A stretch of 64,000 nucleotides of DNA from Cyclobacteriaceae bacterium. Its GTDB lineage: Bacteria; Bacteroidota; Bacteroidia; Cytophagales; Cyclobacteriaceae. Where the stretch lies: contig JALHRJ010000018.1 of the NCBI GenBank assembly GCA_022841475.1, forward strand, positions 1-64,000, given 5' to 3'. This document shows, piece by piece, positions 16,899 through 25,441 of the stretch. The position numbers and the translations under genes are program-made. The notes under the pieces were generated by a model. That model searched no databases. It saw only the letters and a list, made by a program, of their open reading frames with translations, and had not been told where the DNA came from. The stretch's first letter is position 1. Each line of letters starts with the position of its first letter.

Positions 16899-18794
16899 TT
16901 AGAGTTTGAATTTTATGCCAGTGGTAACATTTATACCAAACGTGCTGTACCCATACACTTCTTCATAATCAGCATTCAGCAGATTTCGGCCTTCAGCAAA
17001 TACAATCAAATTTCCAACACGATATTCACCGTAAACATCTAACAACGCATACGGTGTAAGGGTAGCCGCTTTGCTGGTAAATGTGTTTGAATCGTAATAC
17101 AAGTCACCACGCTCACCCAACACATTTACATTAACACTGGCGAAGAAACGTTTACTAACCTGATAGCGCATATTCATCCCAGCCGTATGGGTGGGGCGTC
17201 TGATTAAGTTATTATACGTTGTGTCATCACCCAAAGGATCCTTAGCAGTAACTTCTCCCGTAACCCATGCATAAAATAGTCGGGCTTTGATTTTAGAATT
17301 AAGTGCTAGCGAACCCTCTAACTCAATTCCGTGGTCGTTTTGTTTGTTGAGGTTAAAATTAGTAGGATATTGATAGACGATTACATCATTGATCTTTCTT
17401 TTGAATGCTACCGCGCGTAACTCAAACTTTTTACTTAATGAAATCCATTGTGCACCGCCTTCCAGACTTTCACTTCGTTCGGGTTTTAAATCGGGGTTGG
17501 CTCCATACTGTCCATAAAGTTGATAGAGAGAGGGTGCTTTGAAACCGGAAGAAAGATTGGCAAACAATTTCACCCTATTGTTAAACCGATATGACGGATT
17601 AAAACTATAGGTAGCGTTGTTGCCGAATTTAGTATGATGGTTGTAGCGACCACCTAGCTCAACAGAAAAATTACCCACATGCCCAAACAATGATACATAC
17701 GGACTTGTGAGAATAATGGAGGGATCTTTTTCCGTAGAGGTTTCGTCCAGCATTTTTAAATCCTGACGCGCTACACCCGTTAGCATCTGAATTTTATCAC
17801 TCCACACATAATTAAAAAAGATTTCTGTTTGATTAAACAAGCCAGTGTATTCACTCTTACCATAGGTGCCATCAAAAACACGATCTGTTTTATCGTATGA
17901 ATACAAAAGGTTAACCGACCCTTTACTTATCGTATACTTAGCTTGCGCGCCCATGTTAAGCAGTTTTGCTTCATAGGTATTTAATAAATCGTCTGTAAAG
18001 GCGCCCCCATCATACTCACCATCAAATGTACTATAGCGTACGAACGGTTTTATGGAAAGCTTCTCGGAAGGACTGATTCCGAAATTTGCCTGAAATGCAT
18101 TTTGCGAAGCTCCATCTTTGTCAAAATCACCCACACCGGTTTCTTTAGCTTCACTAAGGCCATCTGTGCTCATGCGTGAATAGCCAATATTATAGTCTAT
18201 CTTCTTTGTGCTGCCATTTACAACTGCATTGCCCCTGAATGTATTATAACTTCCATATCCAAGCATGCCACCAGCTTGAAACGGTTTATCACCTCCTTGC
18301 TTGGTAATGATGTTGATAACACCTGCAACAGCATCGCTGCCATACAATGTTGATTGACTTCCCTTCAAAATCTCTATGCGTTCAATTTGATCCAAAGAAA
18401 TCATTCGCAAATCATAGGCCCCTCCTGCTACACCCGATGGATCGTTAAGAGGAACTCCATCCAATAAAATCAATGTGTATTCATTCTTTGCGCCACGCAA
18501 GTACACCGACTTATCTTTACCCGAATTACTATTCGAACCATTCACTACCAATCCAACTTGTTCATTCAGTAGTTGAGCCAGATCCTTCCCTCCGTTTTGT
18601 TTGATCTGATCTTCATCAATGATGGTAAGCACTTTACCCGATTCACTCTGATTTTTAGGAAACTTTGTAGCCGTCACCACCACTTCGCGCAATTGACGCG
18701 AGGTAAGCGAATCTTGCTGCGCTGAAGATTGATTGGGCGCCAGCCACCCAAGGACAATTAAAATTATTGCCCAGACTTTTCTCTCTTTTTTCAT
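16899..18794 (-). CDS. btuB: TonB-dependent outer membrane receptor, BtuB (cobalamin) type
   Basis: 631 residues. A signal peptide ends at about residue 25 (SSAQQ). The plug domain covers about 35-150 (VVVTATKFPKNQSESG, LLDGVPLNDPSG, ERIEILKGSQSTLYGSDAVAGVINIITK). The rest is a 22-strand-type barrel ending in an aromatic C-terminus FKL. Size and plug sequence match BtuB-type vitamin B12 receptors, and a cobalamin riboswitch lies in its leader. Transport would use TonB energy to bring corrinoids into the periplasm, where the BtuF-like lipoprotein encoded divergently could take over. Confidence 0.92.
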   Translation of the reverse strand: MKKERKVWAIILIVLGWLAPNQSSAQQDSLTSRQLREVVVTATKFPKNQSESGKVLTIIDEDQIKQNGGKDLAQLLNEQVGLVVNGSNSNSGKDKSVYLRGAKNEYTLILLDGVPLNDPSGVAGGAYDLRMISLDQIERIEILKGSQSTLYGSDAVAGVINIITKQGGDKPFQAGGMLGYGSYNTFRGNAVVNGSTKKIDYNIGYSRMSTDGLSEAKETGVGDFDKDGASQNAFQANFGISPSEKLSIKPFVRYSTFDGEYDGGAFTDDLLNTYEAKLLNMGAQAKYTISKGSVNLLYSYDKTDRVFDGTYGKSEYTGLFNQTEIFFNYVWSDKIQMLTGVARQDLKMLDETSTEKDPSIILTSPYVSLFGHVGNFSVELGGRYNHHTKFGNNATYSFNPSYRFNNRVKLFANLSSGFKAPSLYQLYGQYGANPDLKPERSESLEGGAQWISLSKKFELRAVAFKRKINDVIVYQYPTNFNLNKQNDHGIELEGSLALNSKIKARLFYAWVTGEVTAKDPLGDDTTYNNLIRRPTHTAGMNMRYQVSKRFFASVNVNVLGERGDLYYDSNTFTSKAATLTPYALLDVYGEYRVGNLIVFAEGRNLLNADYEEVYGYSTFGINVTTGIKFKL

Positions 18795-18934
18795 TTTTGA
18801 AAAAATTTAAGGTTTTGAAAAAAGAGTAAAAGGCTGAAAATGAAACGATGATAATGCGGCAAAGAGAAAGTGTTGATCTCAGCACATTCATCAAATGAAT
18901 CACAGTCGCTTTTTACCCGAAGCACTGAATTTTG

Positions 18935-19130
18935 CGTACCAAGGCAGGTCTCCTGGCTTTCCTGATTTTATTCTCCTTCTCATCAGCCAGTAGGCAGATA
19001 ATGGATTATTGAATAAAATGTTTTCTGCTTTTTGCAGAATCAGGACTACAGTTGCGGGAACAGCCCCCGAATAAAACGGGATTCCCTTTTAACCCCGATA
19101 CGAATCGGGGACCTTAATACCACTGCAAAC
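18935..19130 (-). promoter_or_regulatory. Cobalamin (adenosylcobalamin-type) riboswitch
   Basis: On the minus strand the region reads GCAGTGGTATTAAGG near its 5' end. It continues GGGGGCTGTTCCCGCAACTGTAG (the conserved core with GCAACTGTA) and ends with GCCAGGAGACCTGCC, the B12 box, next to 18940-18955. These elements and their order are those of the cobalamin riboswitch. The btuB start codon is about 140 bases further on. When corrinoid is bound, expression of the receptor and the downstream DUF5522 gene should fall. Confidence 0.93.
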
Positions 19131-19155
19131 ATAATTAATTTATTAAACTTGCTTC

Positions 19156-20295
19156 ATGAAATTTTATAACCACTCCTTCCATAGTTTACTTTCAGTTGCG
19201 CTATTGATTTTTGTTGCGTGCGAACCAAAAAAAACATCTACTAGTAATGAGGCTCAACCAGAATTAAAGTATGCGACCGGTTTTTCAGTTGTTAGGGAGG
19301 GTAGCATAAAACGTGTAACGGTTAACTTTCCTTATCCGGGTGCAACCGAAGGATACGAATACCTACTTGTGCCTGAAGGAGAACCAATACCTGAACACGA
19401 TGACAAAACTCAGGTAATAAAAACACCACTTCAAACCATTGTTTGTACTTCTACTACTCACATTCCATTGCTCGACTATATCAATGAAACCAATGCCCTG
19501 ATTGGGTTTCCAACCACGGATTATGTTAGTTCAGAATCTATGAGAAAACGAATTGACGCTGGCCAGGTAACTGATTTAGGCTTTGATAAAGGAATGAATC
19601 TTGAATTGTTGTTTTCATTGAAACCCGAATTGGTGATGAGCTACACCATGACGAGTGATTTAGGTCAATTAAAAAAGATTAAAGAGCTCGGCATTCCAGT
19701 GGTGATCAATGCCGAATATCTCGAACGGCATCCGTTAGGCCGTGCTGAATGGATTAAATTTATGGCCTTGTTCTTCAATAAAGAAAAGGAGGCCGATTCT
19801 GTTTTTAATGAAATTGAAAAAGAATATTTGGCTGTTCAAAATCTTGTAAACAAGGTTACCCAAAAACCTACCGTGCTCAGTGGCATTGTTTATGGTGACG
19901 CCTGGTTTATGCCAGCCGGAAAAAATTATGCAGCACATCTTTTGCAGGATGCAGGAACAAGTTACTTATGGAAAGACACTAACTCAAACGGATTTTTGGA
20001 GTTGAGTTTTGAATCTGTGTTTGAAAAAGCAAAAGAAGCTGATCTGTGGATTGGAGTAGGTTCCTTCAACTCGTTAAGCGAAATTGAAGCGACTGAATCT
20101 CGCTACACAATGTTCAAACCTTTCCGCGATAAACAAGTGTACACCTACAATGCAAGAAAGGGTGCTAAAGGAGGAAGTGAATTTTTAGAATTGGGATACC
20201 TGAGACCGGATTTGATCCTGAAAGATCTGGTCAAGATTGCTCATCCTGATTTGCTGCCTGATCATACGTTGTTTTTTCATAAGCGATTGGAATAA
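19156..20295 (+). CDS. Periplasmic-binding-protein lipoprotein, probable cobalamin carrier (BtuF-like)
   Basis: 379 residues. The signal peptide ends in a lipobox FVAC, with the lipidated Cys at about residue 22. A two-lobed helical-backbone binding fold of the FepB/BtuF type follows (TPLQTIVCTSTTHIPLLDYI, LLFSLKPELVMSY, WIKFMALFFNKE, LRPDLILKDL). It is transcribed away from the riboswitch-controlled btuB gene, which suggests corrinoid binding. Siderophore or haem binding cannot be excluded. A weak -7-like TAAACTTG lies just before the start at about 19145. Confidence 0.8.
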   Translation: MKFYNHSFHSLLSVALLIFVACEPKKTSTSNEAQPELKYATGFSVVREGSIKRVTVNFPYPGATEGYEYLLVPEGEPIPEHDDKTQVIKTPLQTIVCTSTTHIPLLDYINETNALIGFPTTDYVSSESMRKRIDAGQVTDLGFDKGMNLELLFSLKPELVMSYTMTSDLGQLKKIKELGIPVVINAEYLERHPLGRAEWIKFMALFFNKEKEADSVFNEIEKEYLAVQNLVNKVTQKPTVLSGIVYGDAWFMPAGKNYAAHLLQDAGTSYLWKDTNSNGFLELSFESVFEKAKEADLWIGVGSFNSLSEIEATESRYTMFKPFRDKQVYTYNARKGAKGGSEFLELGYLRPDLILKDLVKIAHPDLLPDHTLFFHKRLE

Positions 20296-20336
20296 CCTTA
20301 GTTGTAGGCCTTCTCAAAAGTTCAATAATATAGGAA

Positions 20337-20411
20337 TGTCATTCCGGCCCTGAGCCGGAATCCCATCATGCACGCACATTACGGGATCGCGGCTCAAAGG
20401 CCGCGATGACA
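20337..20411. repeat. Palindromic MITE-like intergenic repeat
   Basis: A 75-base unit bounded by TGTCAT and ATGACA. It contains two hairpins: ATTCCGGC/GCCGGAAT with a five-base loop, and CGCGGC/GCCGCG with a six-base loop. This layout matches short palindromic repeats scattered between genes in many bacterial genomes. Only one copy is in the window. It lies between the convergent BtuF-like and DUF4097-like genes and may also stop transcription. Confidence 0.6.
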
Positions 20412-20442
20412 AATTGGCTTTTTGGTCAGACTCAACTGAACT

Positions 20443-21171
20443 CTAGAGCGCTTTTCTCAAATACACATTTCCGTATTTCGATTCGAAGCTATAGCGCGGG
20501 CCAGAACCCGGCTTAGCGGATACCTGCGTATGAAAATCTTTAAAGTCAGAACCGGAAAATTTTAATTCCAGGTTTGTATAAATCTGTCCAAAACTGGTTT
20601 CAGCAATCAACTCACCGGTAGTTTTTTCTTGTACGGAAACATCCACCCCACCATACGTTGCTTCAACCGTTAAGGGTCCTAAAAAATTCTTTACTTCGGC
20701 AATTCCATATACACATTCAAGATTTGTCTCCACATTCCTGGGCACTTTCACTTCCAGCACAATGTCCATATCCACACCCCAGGATTTTACATTGAAGTCA
20801 TGACCGGTTTCGTCACAATACTTTTTATAGTCAGCTTTTGATTTGAAGGTTAGCTTTTCTCCACCCCGGGTAACCGTGATGCGTTGTGGCAGGTCTTTCA
20901 AATTCCTGATTCTATTTTCGATGTAAATCAAATTCCCCGATGTGGATTGTAACAATTCAAATGCATCATCGCTCTCGCCACCGTTGATACTTACGGTTCC
21001 GGTAATTGAAATCTCGTTTTTATCCCAGGTACTGATTCGCACTAACTCAGGAAAATCGAAACGAAGAGAAATCTTTTGCCCGGCAGATACAGGGTATACC
21101 TTATTTACCGGAGTCTGGGCTGCCAGCACTCCGGTAAGTAATGTCATTAATAAACATGCAACGGCTCTCAT
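20443..21171 (-). CDS. Exported DUF4097-like (adhesin-type beta-helix) protein 2
   Basis: 242 residues with a signal peptide ending LAAQ at about residue 19. The body has the repeated short beta-strand pattern of DUF4097/DUF2807-type proteins (VYGIAEVKNFLGPLTVEATYGGVDVSV, TSFGQIYTNLELKF, SFESKYGNVYLRKAL). It overlaps the previous gene of the same family by 4 bases (ATGA type), so translation is coupled. Both end with a GxxYLRK motif. They are probably surface or periplasmic products of the ECF sigma regulon encoded just upstream. No catalytic residues are visible. Confidence 0.75.
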   Translation of the reverse strand: MRAVACLLMTLLTGVLAAQTPVNKVYPVSAGQKISLRFDFPELVRISTWDKNEISITGTVSINGGESDDAFELLQSTSGNLIYIENRIRNLKDLPQRITVTRGGEKLTFKSKADYKKYCDETGHDFNVKSWGVDMDIVLEVKVPRNVETNLECVYGIAEVKNFLGPLTVEATYGGVDVSVQEKTTGELIAETSFGQIYTNLELKFSGSDFKDFHTQVSAKPGSGPRYSFESKYGNVYLRKAL

Positions 21172-21926
21172 TTCTTTCTCAGGTAAATCTTGCTGTAATC
21201 CGAACGGAAGTCAACATTGATTCCACCGCCATTGATTTTGCCATACACCCGATCGCTGTAGCGTACAAAGTCACCTTGTTTTTCAATGTCAATTTTAAAT
21301 TCAGGAGCCACCAGTATCTCGCCATACGATGTACTCATTTTGATATTCGCTTTGATAGCCACTGGCATTGCCACATCAACATACCCGTATACAGACACAA
21401 TCGAAATCGGGCCTTTCACATTGGCACCAAGACTTGCCTCCACATGGCCATACACAGTTTTTACCGTTAATGGACCCGTTACATTCTCCATTTCAATGCT
21501 ATTGTAGTTAGCCGAAACTTCAATCTCATTCTCCAGATTTTTGAATATAGCCGTGCCACCATACTGCGACTCATGAGAAAAAGATATAATGACTCCCTTA
21601 GGTACCAAAATCTTTACATCGGGCGCATTCATCTTCTTCAACTGACTTACCTGAACAACATCGCCCTTTTCAGTCACATTGATTCCCAGGCCTGTATTGT
21701 CTTCCAGCCCCAGGCTATTGATGGCTCTTAATCCTTCGGCTCGTTCGTCTTTGCCGCTCTTGTGATCACGAGAAGAAAAAATAATTTCGTTGCCACTGTG
21801 GCCTTCCACCGTTACCCGGCCTATGTTTAACTCCAGCCGGCCGGTACTTTTTGCAACTTTAAACTCCTGTGCAAACGTGGCACTTACTGCCAGCCAGCCT
21901 ATTACTGCTATCACTATTTTTTTCAT
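21168..21926 (-). CDS. Exported DUF4097-like (adhesin-type beta-helix) protein 1
   Basis: 252 residues with a signal peptide ending TFAQ at about residue 19. It shows tandem beta-helix-like strands (YNSIEMENVTGPLTVKTVYG, SIVSVYGYVDVAM, STSYGEILVAPEF) and ends YSKIYLRKK. It is a diverged paralog of the next gene downstream. It follows the HEAT-repeat anti-sigma gene by 82 bases and probably belongs to the same ECF operon. Confidence 0.75.
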   Translation of the reverse strand: MKKIVIAVIGWLAVSATFAQEFKVAKSTGRLELNIGRVTVEGHSGNEIIFSSRDHKSGKDERAEGLRAINSLGLEDNTGLGINVTEKGDVVQVSQLKKMNAPDVKILVPKGVIISFSHESQYGGTAIFKNLENEIEVSANYNSIEMENVTGPLTVKTVYGHVEASLGANVKGPISIVSVYGYVDVAMPVAIKANIKMSTSYGEILVAPEFKIDIEKQGDFVRYSDRVYGKINGGGINVDFRSDYSKIYLRKK

Positions 21927-22008
21927 TTTTCTAAAATTTAATTCGTTTCAGTTTACTACTATCTATCTCCCATTCATAAAATCAATCTCTCTGCAGTGAG
22001 ATTGTCTT

Positions 22009-22785
22009 TTATGAAAGTTTTAATATTCCTTTGTGTGCTTCATCTTTTACCGCCTTCATGGTAGAGGCATCTTTCGTTATTTTCTCCAATTGGTTCAGCA
22101 CGCCCTTCTCTTTCATCTTTACCAGGAGTTGAATGAGCGCAATCTGAACCACCGGGTCTTTTTGCGTTGTGAGCGACTTAATAAGCGATTGGCGCACAAC
22201 TTCTTCATTGCTGAATTTTCCCAGGGCTTCGAGAGCCGCTAAGCGTACGTTACTATTTGTATCTTCATTTAAGGTCTTTACTAAAACCTGCACAATCTGA
22301 TCATCGGCTGTTTCCAATTCATAGGCTACCGAAACCCCTACCATGCGCTGGCTGGCCGACTGCTGATTATCTAGCATGGCGAGCATCAACTGTCTGTTTT
22401 CTTCAACTTGTTGTTTCAACTCTACCAACTCGCGTTCGCGCTCCTGATTTTTATTGATCTCATATCCAATAACCAGACCAGCCATTACCAACAGAAAGCC
22501 TGCCGCCACACGATACACTATTGGCGAGAAGAAAACTGTTTTGGTTGTTTTCTTTTGTACTGCAATCTCTTGCTGGAGCGCCTTATCAAATTCCATTTTT
22601 AGTTGACTGGAGGGCTCAAGGACAGAAACCTTATCCATAGCCAGCATCACTTCCCGCAGTTGTTCAAACAACTTATTCGCTTCAGCATCTTGAGAGAGTT
22701 CCTGCTCCAGTTTTGTGCGTTCTTCTGCGCTTCCTTTGCCATCCAGGTAATCGATAATTCTGCTTTCCCACATTTCCATATCCAT
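22009..22785 (-). CDS. Membrane anti-sigma factor with HEAT repeats
   Basis: 258 residues. The cytoplasmic N-terminus (about 1-85) has the WESRIIDYLDGKGSAEERTKLEQ pattern typical of sigma-binding anti-sigma domains. One membrane helix lies at about 88-108, then a coiled coil (about 110-140). HEAT-type repeats follow at about 150-258 (VLVKTLNEDTNSNVRLAALEALGKF). It starts 3 bases after the ECF sigma gene. It most likely holds that sigma factor inactive until its periplasmic HEAT part senses a change. Confidence 0.82.
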   Translation of the reverse strand: MDMEMWESRIIDYLDGKGSAEERTKLEQELSQDAEANKLFEQLREVMLAMDKVSVLEPSSQLKMEFDKALQQEIAVQKKTTKTVFFSPIVYRVAAGFLLVMAGLVIGYEINKNQERERELVELKQQVEENRQLMLAMLDNQQSASQRMVGVSVAYELETADDQIVQVLVKTLNEDTNSNVRLAALEALGKFSNEEVVRQSLIKSLTTQKDPVVQIALIQLLVKMKEKGVLNQLEKITKDASTMKAVKDEAHKGILKLS

Positions 22786-22788
22786 AGC

Positions 22789-23328
22789 TTACAATTTTTC
22801 GAGTTCAAAATAATTTTCCCGCAATTGCCCAATGGCGCGATGTACTTTCACCTTTACATTGGCTACCGTCATATTTAGAAACCCAGCCACCTCTTCATAT
22901 TTAAGATGCTGAAATCGGGTGAGCACCAATAACTCACGGTAGTCATCTGGCAATTGAGCCAATGCGCGGATCAGTCTTTTTTCATTCTCTTCCTGCTCCA
23001 GTGCTTCCATCAGATCGGGCAAATGATCGTCCAATTTTTCAACCTCCATTTTCACTGGTATGCGTTGTTTCTGCTGTTGGTAATAATCCGAAAATGCATT
23101 ACGGGCCATTTGGTAGATCCACGACTGGAATTTCATTTCGGGCTTGTAGGTGTGTCGATATTTGAGCATACGCAGAAAAACATTTTGCGTCAGGTCCTCT
23201 GCTGCTTCTCGTTCACCTGTCATCCGGGCCAGAAAATTGAAAATCCGTTTATGGTACCGGTCAAAAAGTATGGAAGCCTGCTGCAGGTTGCCGTTTTTCA
23301 CAGCTTCCATGATATGTTCATCACTCAT
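22789..23328 (-). CDS. ECF RNA polymerase sigma factor
   Basis: 179 residues. Region 2 reads YHKRIFNFLARMTGEREAAEDLTQNVFLRML (about 24-55) with FQSWIYQMARN. Region 4 reads LAQLPDDYRELLVLTRFQHLKYEEVAGFL (about 122-150) followed by the helix-turn-helix. It heads an operon with its anti-sigma factor and two DUF4097-like proteins, and probably directs its own transcription. It belongs to the chromosomal side of the tRNA-Pro junction. Confidence 0.93.
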   Translation of the reverse strand: MSDEHIMEAVKNGNLQQASILFDRYHKRIFNFLARMTGEREAAEDLTQNVFLRMLKYRHTYKPEMKFQSWIYQMARNAFSDYYQQQKQRIPVKMEVEKLDDHLPDLMEALEQEENEKRLIRALAQLPDDYRELLVLTRFQHLKYEEVAGFLNMTVANVKVKVHRAIGQLRENYFELEKL

Positions 23329-23437
23329 CAGGTCAATACTTTTTGTCAGTTTTCGGATTAGTTACAGCACAAGCGCTGAAAGGTTACAAAGGAAAGTTAA
23401 GAAAGTAGCAACTATTTCAGAATTTGACATTGTACTT

Positions 23438-23445
23438 TACTTTTG
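23438..23445 (+). promoter_or_regulatory. Probable -7 promoter element of tRNA-Pro
   Basis: TACTTTTG fits the Bacteroidota -7 consensus TAnnTTTG and ends 9 bases before the mature tRNA start. TTTGACA at 23423-23429 is nearby, but its spacing is shorter than the usual -33 distance. Confidence 0.45.
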
Positions 23446-23454
23446 TAGTAGAAT

Positions 23455-23528
23455 CGGGATGTAGCACAGCCCGGTAGTGCGCTACGTTCGGGACGTAGAG
23501 GTCGCTGGTTCGAATCCAGTCATCCCGA
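23455..23528 (+). tRNA. tRNA-Pro (anticodon CGG)
   Basis: 74 bases fold as a complete cloverleaf. The acceptor stem is CGGGATG/CATCCCG. The anticodon stem CTACG/CGTAG holds the loop TTCGGGA, so the anticodon is CGG (codon CCG, Pro). The T arm reads CTGGTTCGAATCCAG. CCA is not encoded. The 3' half is overlapped on the opposite strand by the serine recombinase reading frame, which marks it as the probable integration site of the element to the right. Confidence 0.95.
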
Positions 23529-25044
23529 CTTGACAGGACAAATTGGATTTTTTTCCGTTTGTCCTGTTTTTATTTACTCCTAACTCGCTGTTCATCATGT
23601 AAATAAAACGTACTGCCTCATTGATGCGAGTGGTTCGAAGTACAAATCCGTCAAAAGTCAATTTCTCGGGATACATCGAACCAATCACCTCGCGCTTCTT
23701 TTCAATGTCTCCGCCTTCGTAGATGTAGTCTAGCCTTAACAGATTATCCAATCCACGATTTAATAACTGGTCAATGCTGACTTGACCATCATCGCACGAG
23801 CTGAGTTTAACCTCCAGCTTTTCGAGCTTACTGGAATACTCCGATTTCATCTCCCTGAAATCTTCAGGGTCGAGTTGCTTTGATGAAAGCAAATCCCTAA
23901 TGTAGGACAACTTTTCTTCAAAGGCTTTGATTTGCGCCAGCACTTGTTTCCTATCATTCTGTAAATGATTTGTCTGGTCATTCCATGCTTCAGCCAAAGT
24001 TATCTTGTAGATTTCTGCCATGTCAGGTCGAGGAATATATTTCTTTAGTTCATGCTCAAAGAGATTATTCACATAATCGGCTTTAAATCTACAGGTGCAA
24101 CCATCAAAGCAATGATAATATGAATAGTATTTGTAGCGTCCCTTTGATGCACTCCCTGTCAATAGTTTACCGCAGTGTGGGCAAATGAGAAAGCCACGTA
24201 ACGGCATATTAGCATTTGAAGCAACCTTTAGGCGATACTGTCCTCTCTTTCTACCATCCAAAACGTCTTGCACTTGATAATACAACGCCTCGGTAATAAT
24301 GGGCTCGTGCTGCCCTTTTACAAACCGACTCTCTTCGTCTTTGTATTTAGGGATAAATATTTTCCCACAGTAAACAGGATTCCTTATCACAAACCAGAAC
24401 AGGCTTTTAGTCCCCTTAAATCCTTTCTCTTTTGCAATCTTATAAACCTGCTCTGTGTTGTAGATGCATTCTGCTATTTTTTCAAACGACCATCGAATAA
24501 CATCCGCTTCAGGGTATTTGGGGGCAATAAGCTTTCTGCCACCTTCATCAGTTTTATTGATGTAACCAACAGGAGCCAATCCCATATATCGCCCTTCTTT
24601 TCTTGCTCTTCTCATACCATGAATGACGTTCAAAGCGCGTCTGTCATTTTCGACTTCAGGTGCCGCTAAGTAAAAAGCCAGCATCATCTTATTTTCTGGA
24701 ATAGAAAGATCAAGTGGTTGTTCGATGGCTTGGGGTTCAACTCCGAGCTTTCTTAGGATATTAATCATTTGGTAGGCATCCCCCGCGTTTCGACTGAACC
24801 TATCCCATTTAAGGAAGAGCACCAAATCGGTTTGGCTTTTATGCTTTCGTATATCGTGAAGATATTTCTGCCATTCAGGACGGTTAAATGTCTTCGCAGA
24901 ATGGTCTTCAAAAATAACTTTCCGGATGTTGATCTTATTGATGTCGCAATACCTGCGAAGCAGTTCTTCCTGGCTGCGCTGCGAATAACCCTTATCTGCT
25001 TGCTCGTCCGTACTTACCCTGATGTATAAGTCTGCTGTTTTCAT
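23482..25044 (-). CDS. Large serine recombinase (site-specific integrase)
   Basis: 520 residues. The resolvase catalytic domain (about 1-150) begins [17 protein letters not shown], with the catalytic Ser in RVST, and continues [12 protein letters not shown] recombinase domain covers about 160-270. A zinc ribbon with [10 protein letters not shown] and CFDGCTC lies at about 285-320, and a coiled coil at about 360-420. Enzymes of this layout insert and excise mobile elements. The last 15 or so residues ([14 protein letters not shown]) come from the antisense strand of tRNA-Pro, so the natural stop depends on the integration junction. A small gene lies 34 bases upstream on the same strand. Confidence 0.93.
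   Translation of the reverse strand: MKTADLYIRVSTDEQADKGYSQRSQEELLRRYCDINKINIRKVIFEDHSAKTFNRPEWQKYLHDIRKHKSQTDLVLFLKWDRFSRNAGDAYQMINILRKLGVEPQAIEQPLDLSIPENKMMLAFYLAAPEVENDRRALNVIHGMRRARKEGRYMGLAPVGYINKTDEGGRKLIAPKYPEADVIRWSFEKIAECIYNTEQVYKIAKEKGFKGTKSLFWFVIRNPVYCGKIFIPKYKDEESRFVKGQHEPIITEALYYQVQDVLDGRKRGQYRLKVASNANMPLRGFLICPHCGKLLTGSASKGRYKYYSYYHCFDGCTCRFKADYVNNLFEHELKKYIPRPDMAEIYKITLAEAWNDQTNHLQNDRKQVLAQIKAFEEKLSYIRDLLSSKQLDPEDFREMKSEYSSKLEKLEVKLSSCDDGQVSIDQLLNRGLDNLLRLDYIYEGGDIEKKREVIGSMYPEKLTFDGFVLRTTRINEAVRFIYMMNSELGVNKNRTNGKKSNLSCQVGMTGFEPATSTSRT
23500..23531. other. Putative attachment junction (attL) at the tRNA-Pro 3' end
   Basis: Ordinary chromosomal genes end at the tRNA and mobile-element genes start directly after it, led by an integrase-type recombinase facing the tRNA. 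The crossover is therefore placed in or just after the tRNA 3' end. No second copy of this tRNA end was noticed in the window, so the other junction should lie beyond position 64000. The exact bounds are an estimate. Confidence 0.45.
23533..23571 (+). terminator. Terminator after tRNA-Pro, inside the recombinase 3' end
   Basis: ACAGGACAAA (23533-23542) pairs with TTTGTCCTGT (23558-23567), ten pairs, followed by a T run. It fits a terminator for the tRNA transcript. It lies on the element side of the junction and within the antisense coding region of the recombinase. Confidence 0.7.
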
Positions 25045-25078
25045 ACAAAGAGATTTAGATTACCAAATTCTGACTATC

Positions 25079-25276
25079 CTATTTTTTGTTTCCCCGTTTT
25101 AAGTATTGGCTCACAACAATGTTGGCCATCTTTCGGAGAAATTCGAGAATTGAAGCAGCTTCTTTCACGCTCACATCCACGCCCTTTGCTTTGAGCATTT
25201 CAACTACTCTCTCCGGCTTCAGCTTCTCCATCTGGTACCTCATTAAATTCTCTGTGTTCGATTGAATACACAGCAA
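25079..25276 (-). CDS. Small helical protein upstream of the serine recombinase
   Basis: 65 residues from the first ATG. The methionine at residue 16 (MEKLKPERVVEMLK) is a likely alternative start. It is helical and charged, with KPERVVEMLKAKGVDVSVKEAASILEFL and a basic end KRGNKK. It lies 34 bases before the recombinase on the same strand, so the two are probably co-expressed. Small basic partners of large serine recombinases can act as directionality factors. That role is only a suggestion here, and no family is recognised. Confidence 0.65.
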   Translation of the reverse strand: MLCIQSNTENLMRYQMEKLKPERVVEMLKAKGVDVSVKEAASILEFLRKMANIVVSQYLKRGNKK

Positions 25277-25441
25277 ACGGTACCATCTGTAACGCTAATA
25301 TAAAAATTTATGTTTTGATAACCATGTATTTAGCAAAACTTTTAATAATTTAGTCTGATAATTTCATTAACTGATCACAGCAAGATGTCAGATGAAATAC
25401 TCTAAGCTGATTTGATTCGCAAAACACTGAATTGAACAAAT

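Noticed and set aside
23482-23530. Conserved-looking peptide [12 protein letters not shown] at the recombinase end
   Set aside because: It is the antisense translation of tRNA-Pro, not a protein domain.
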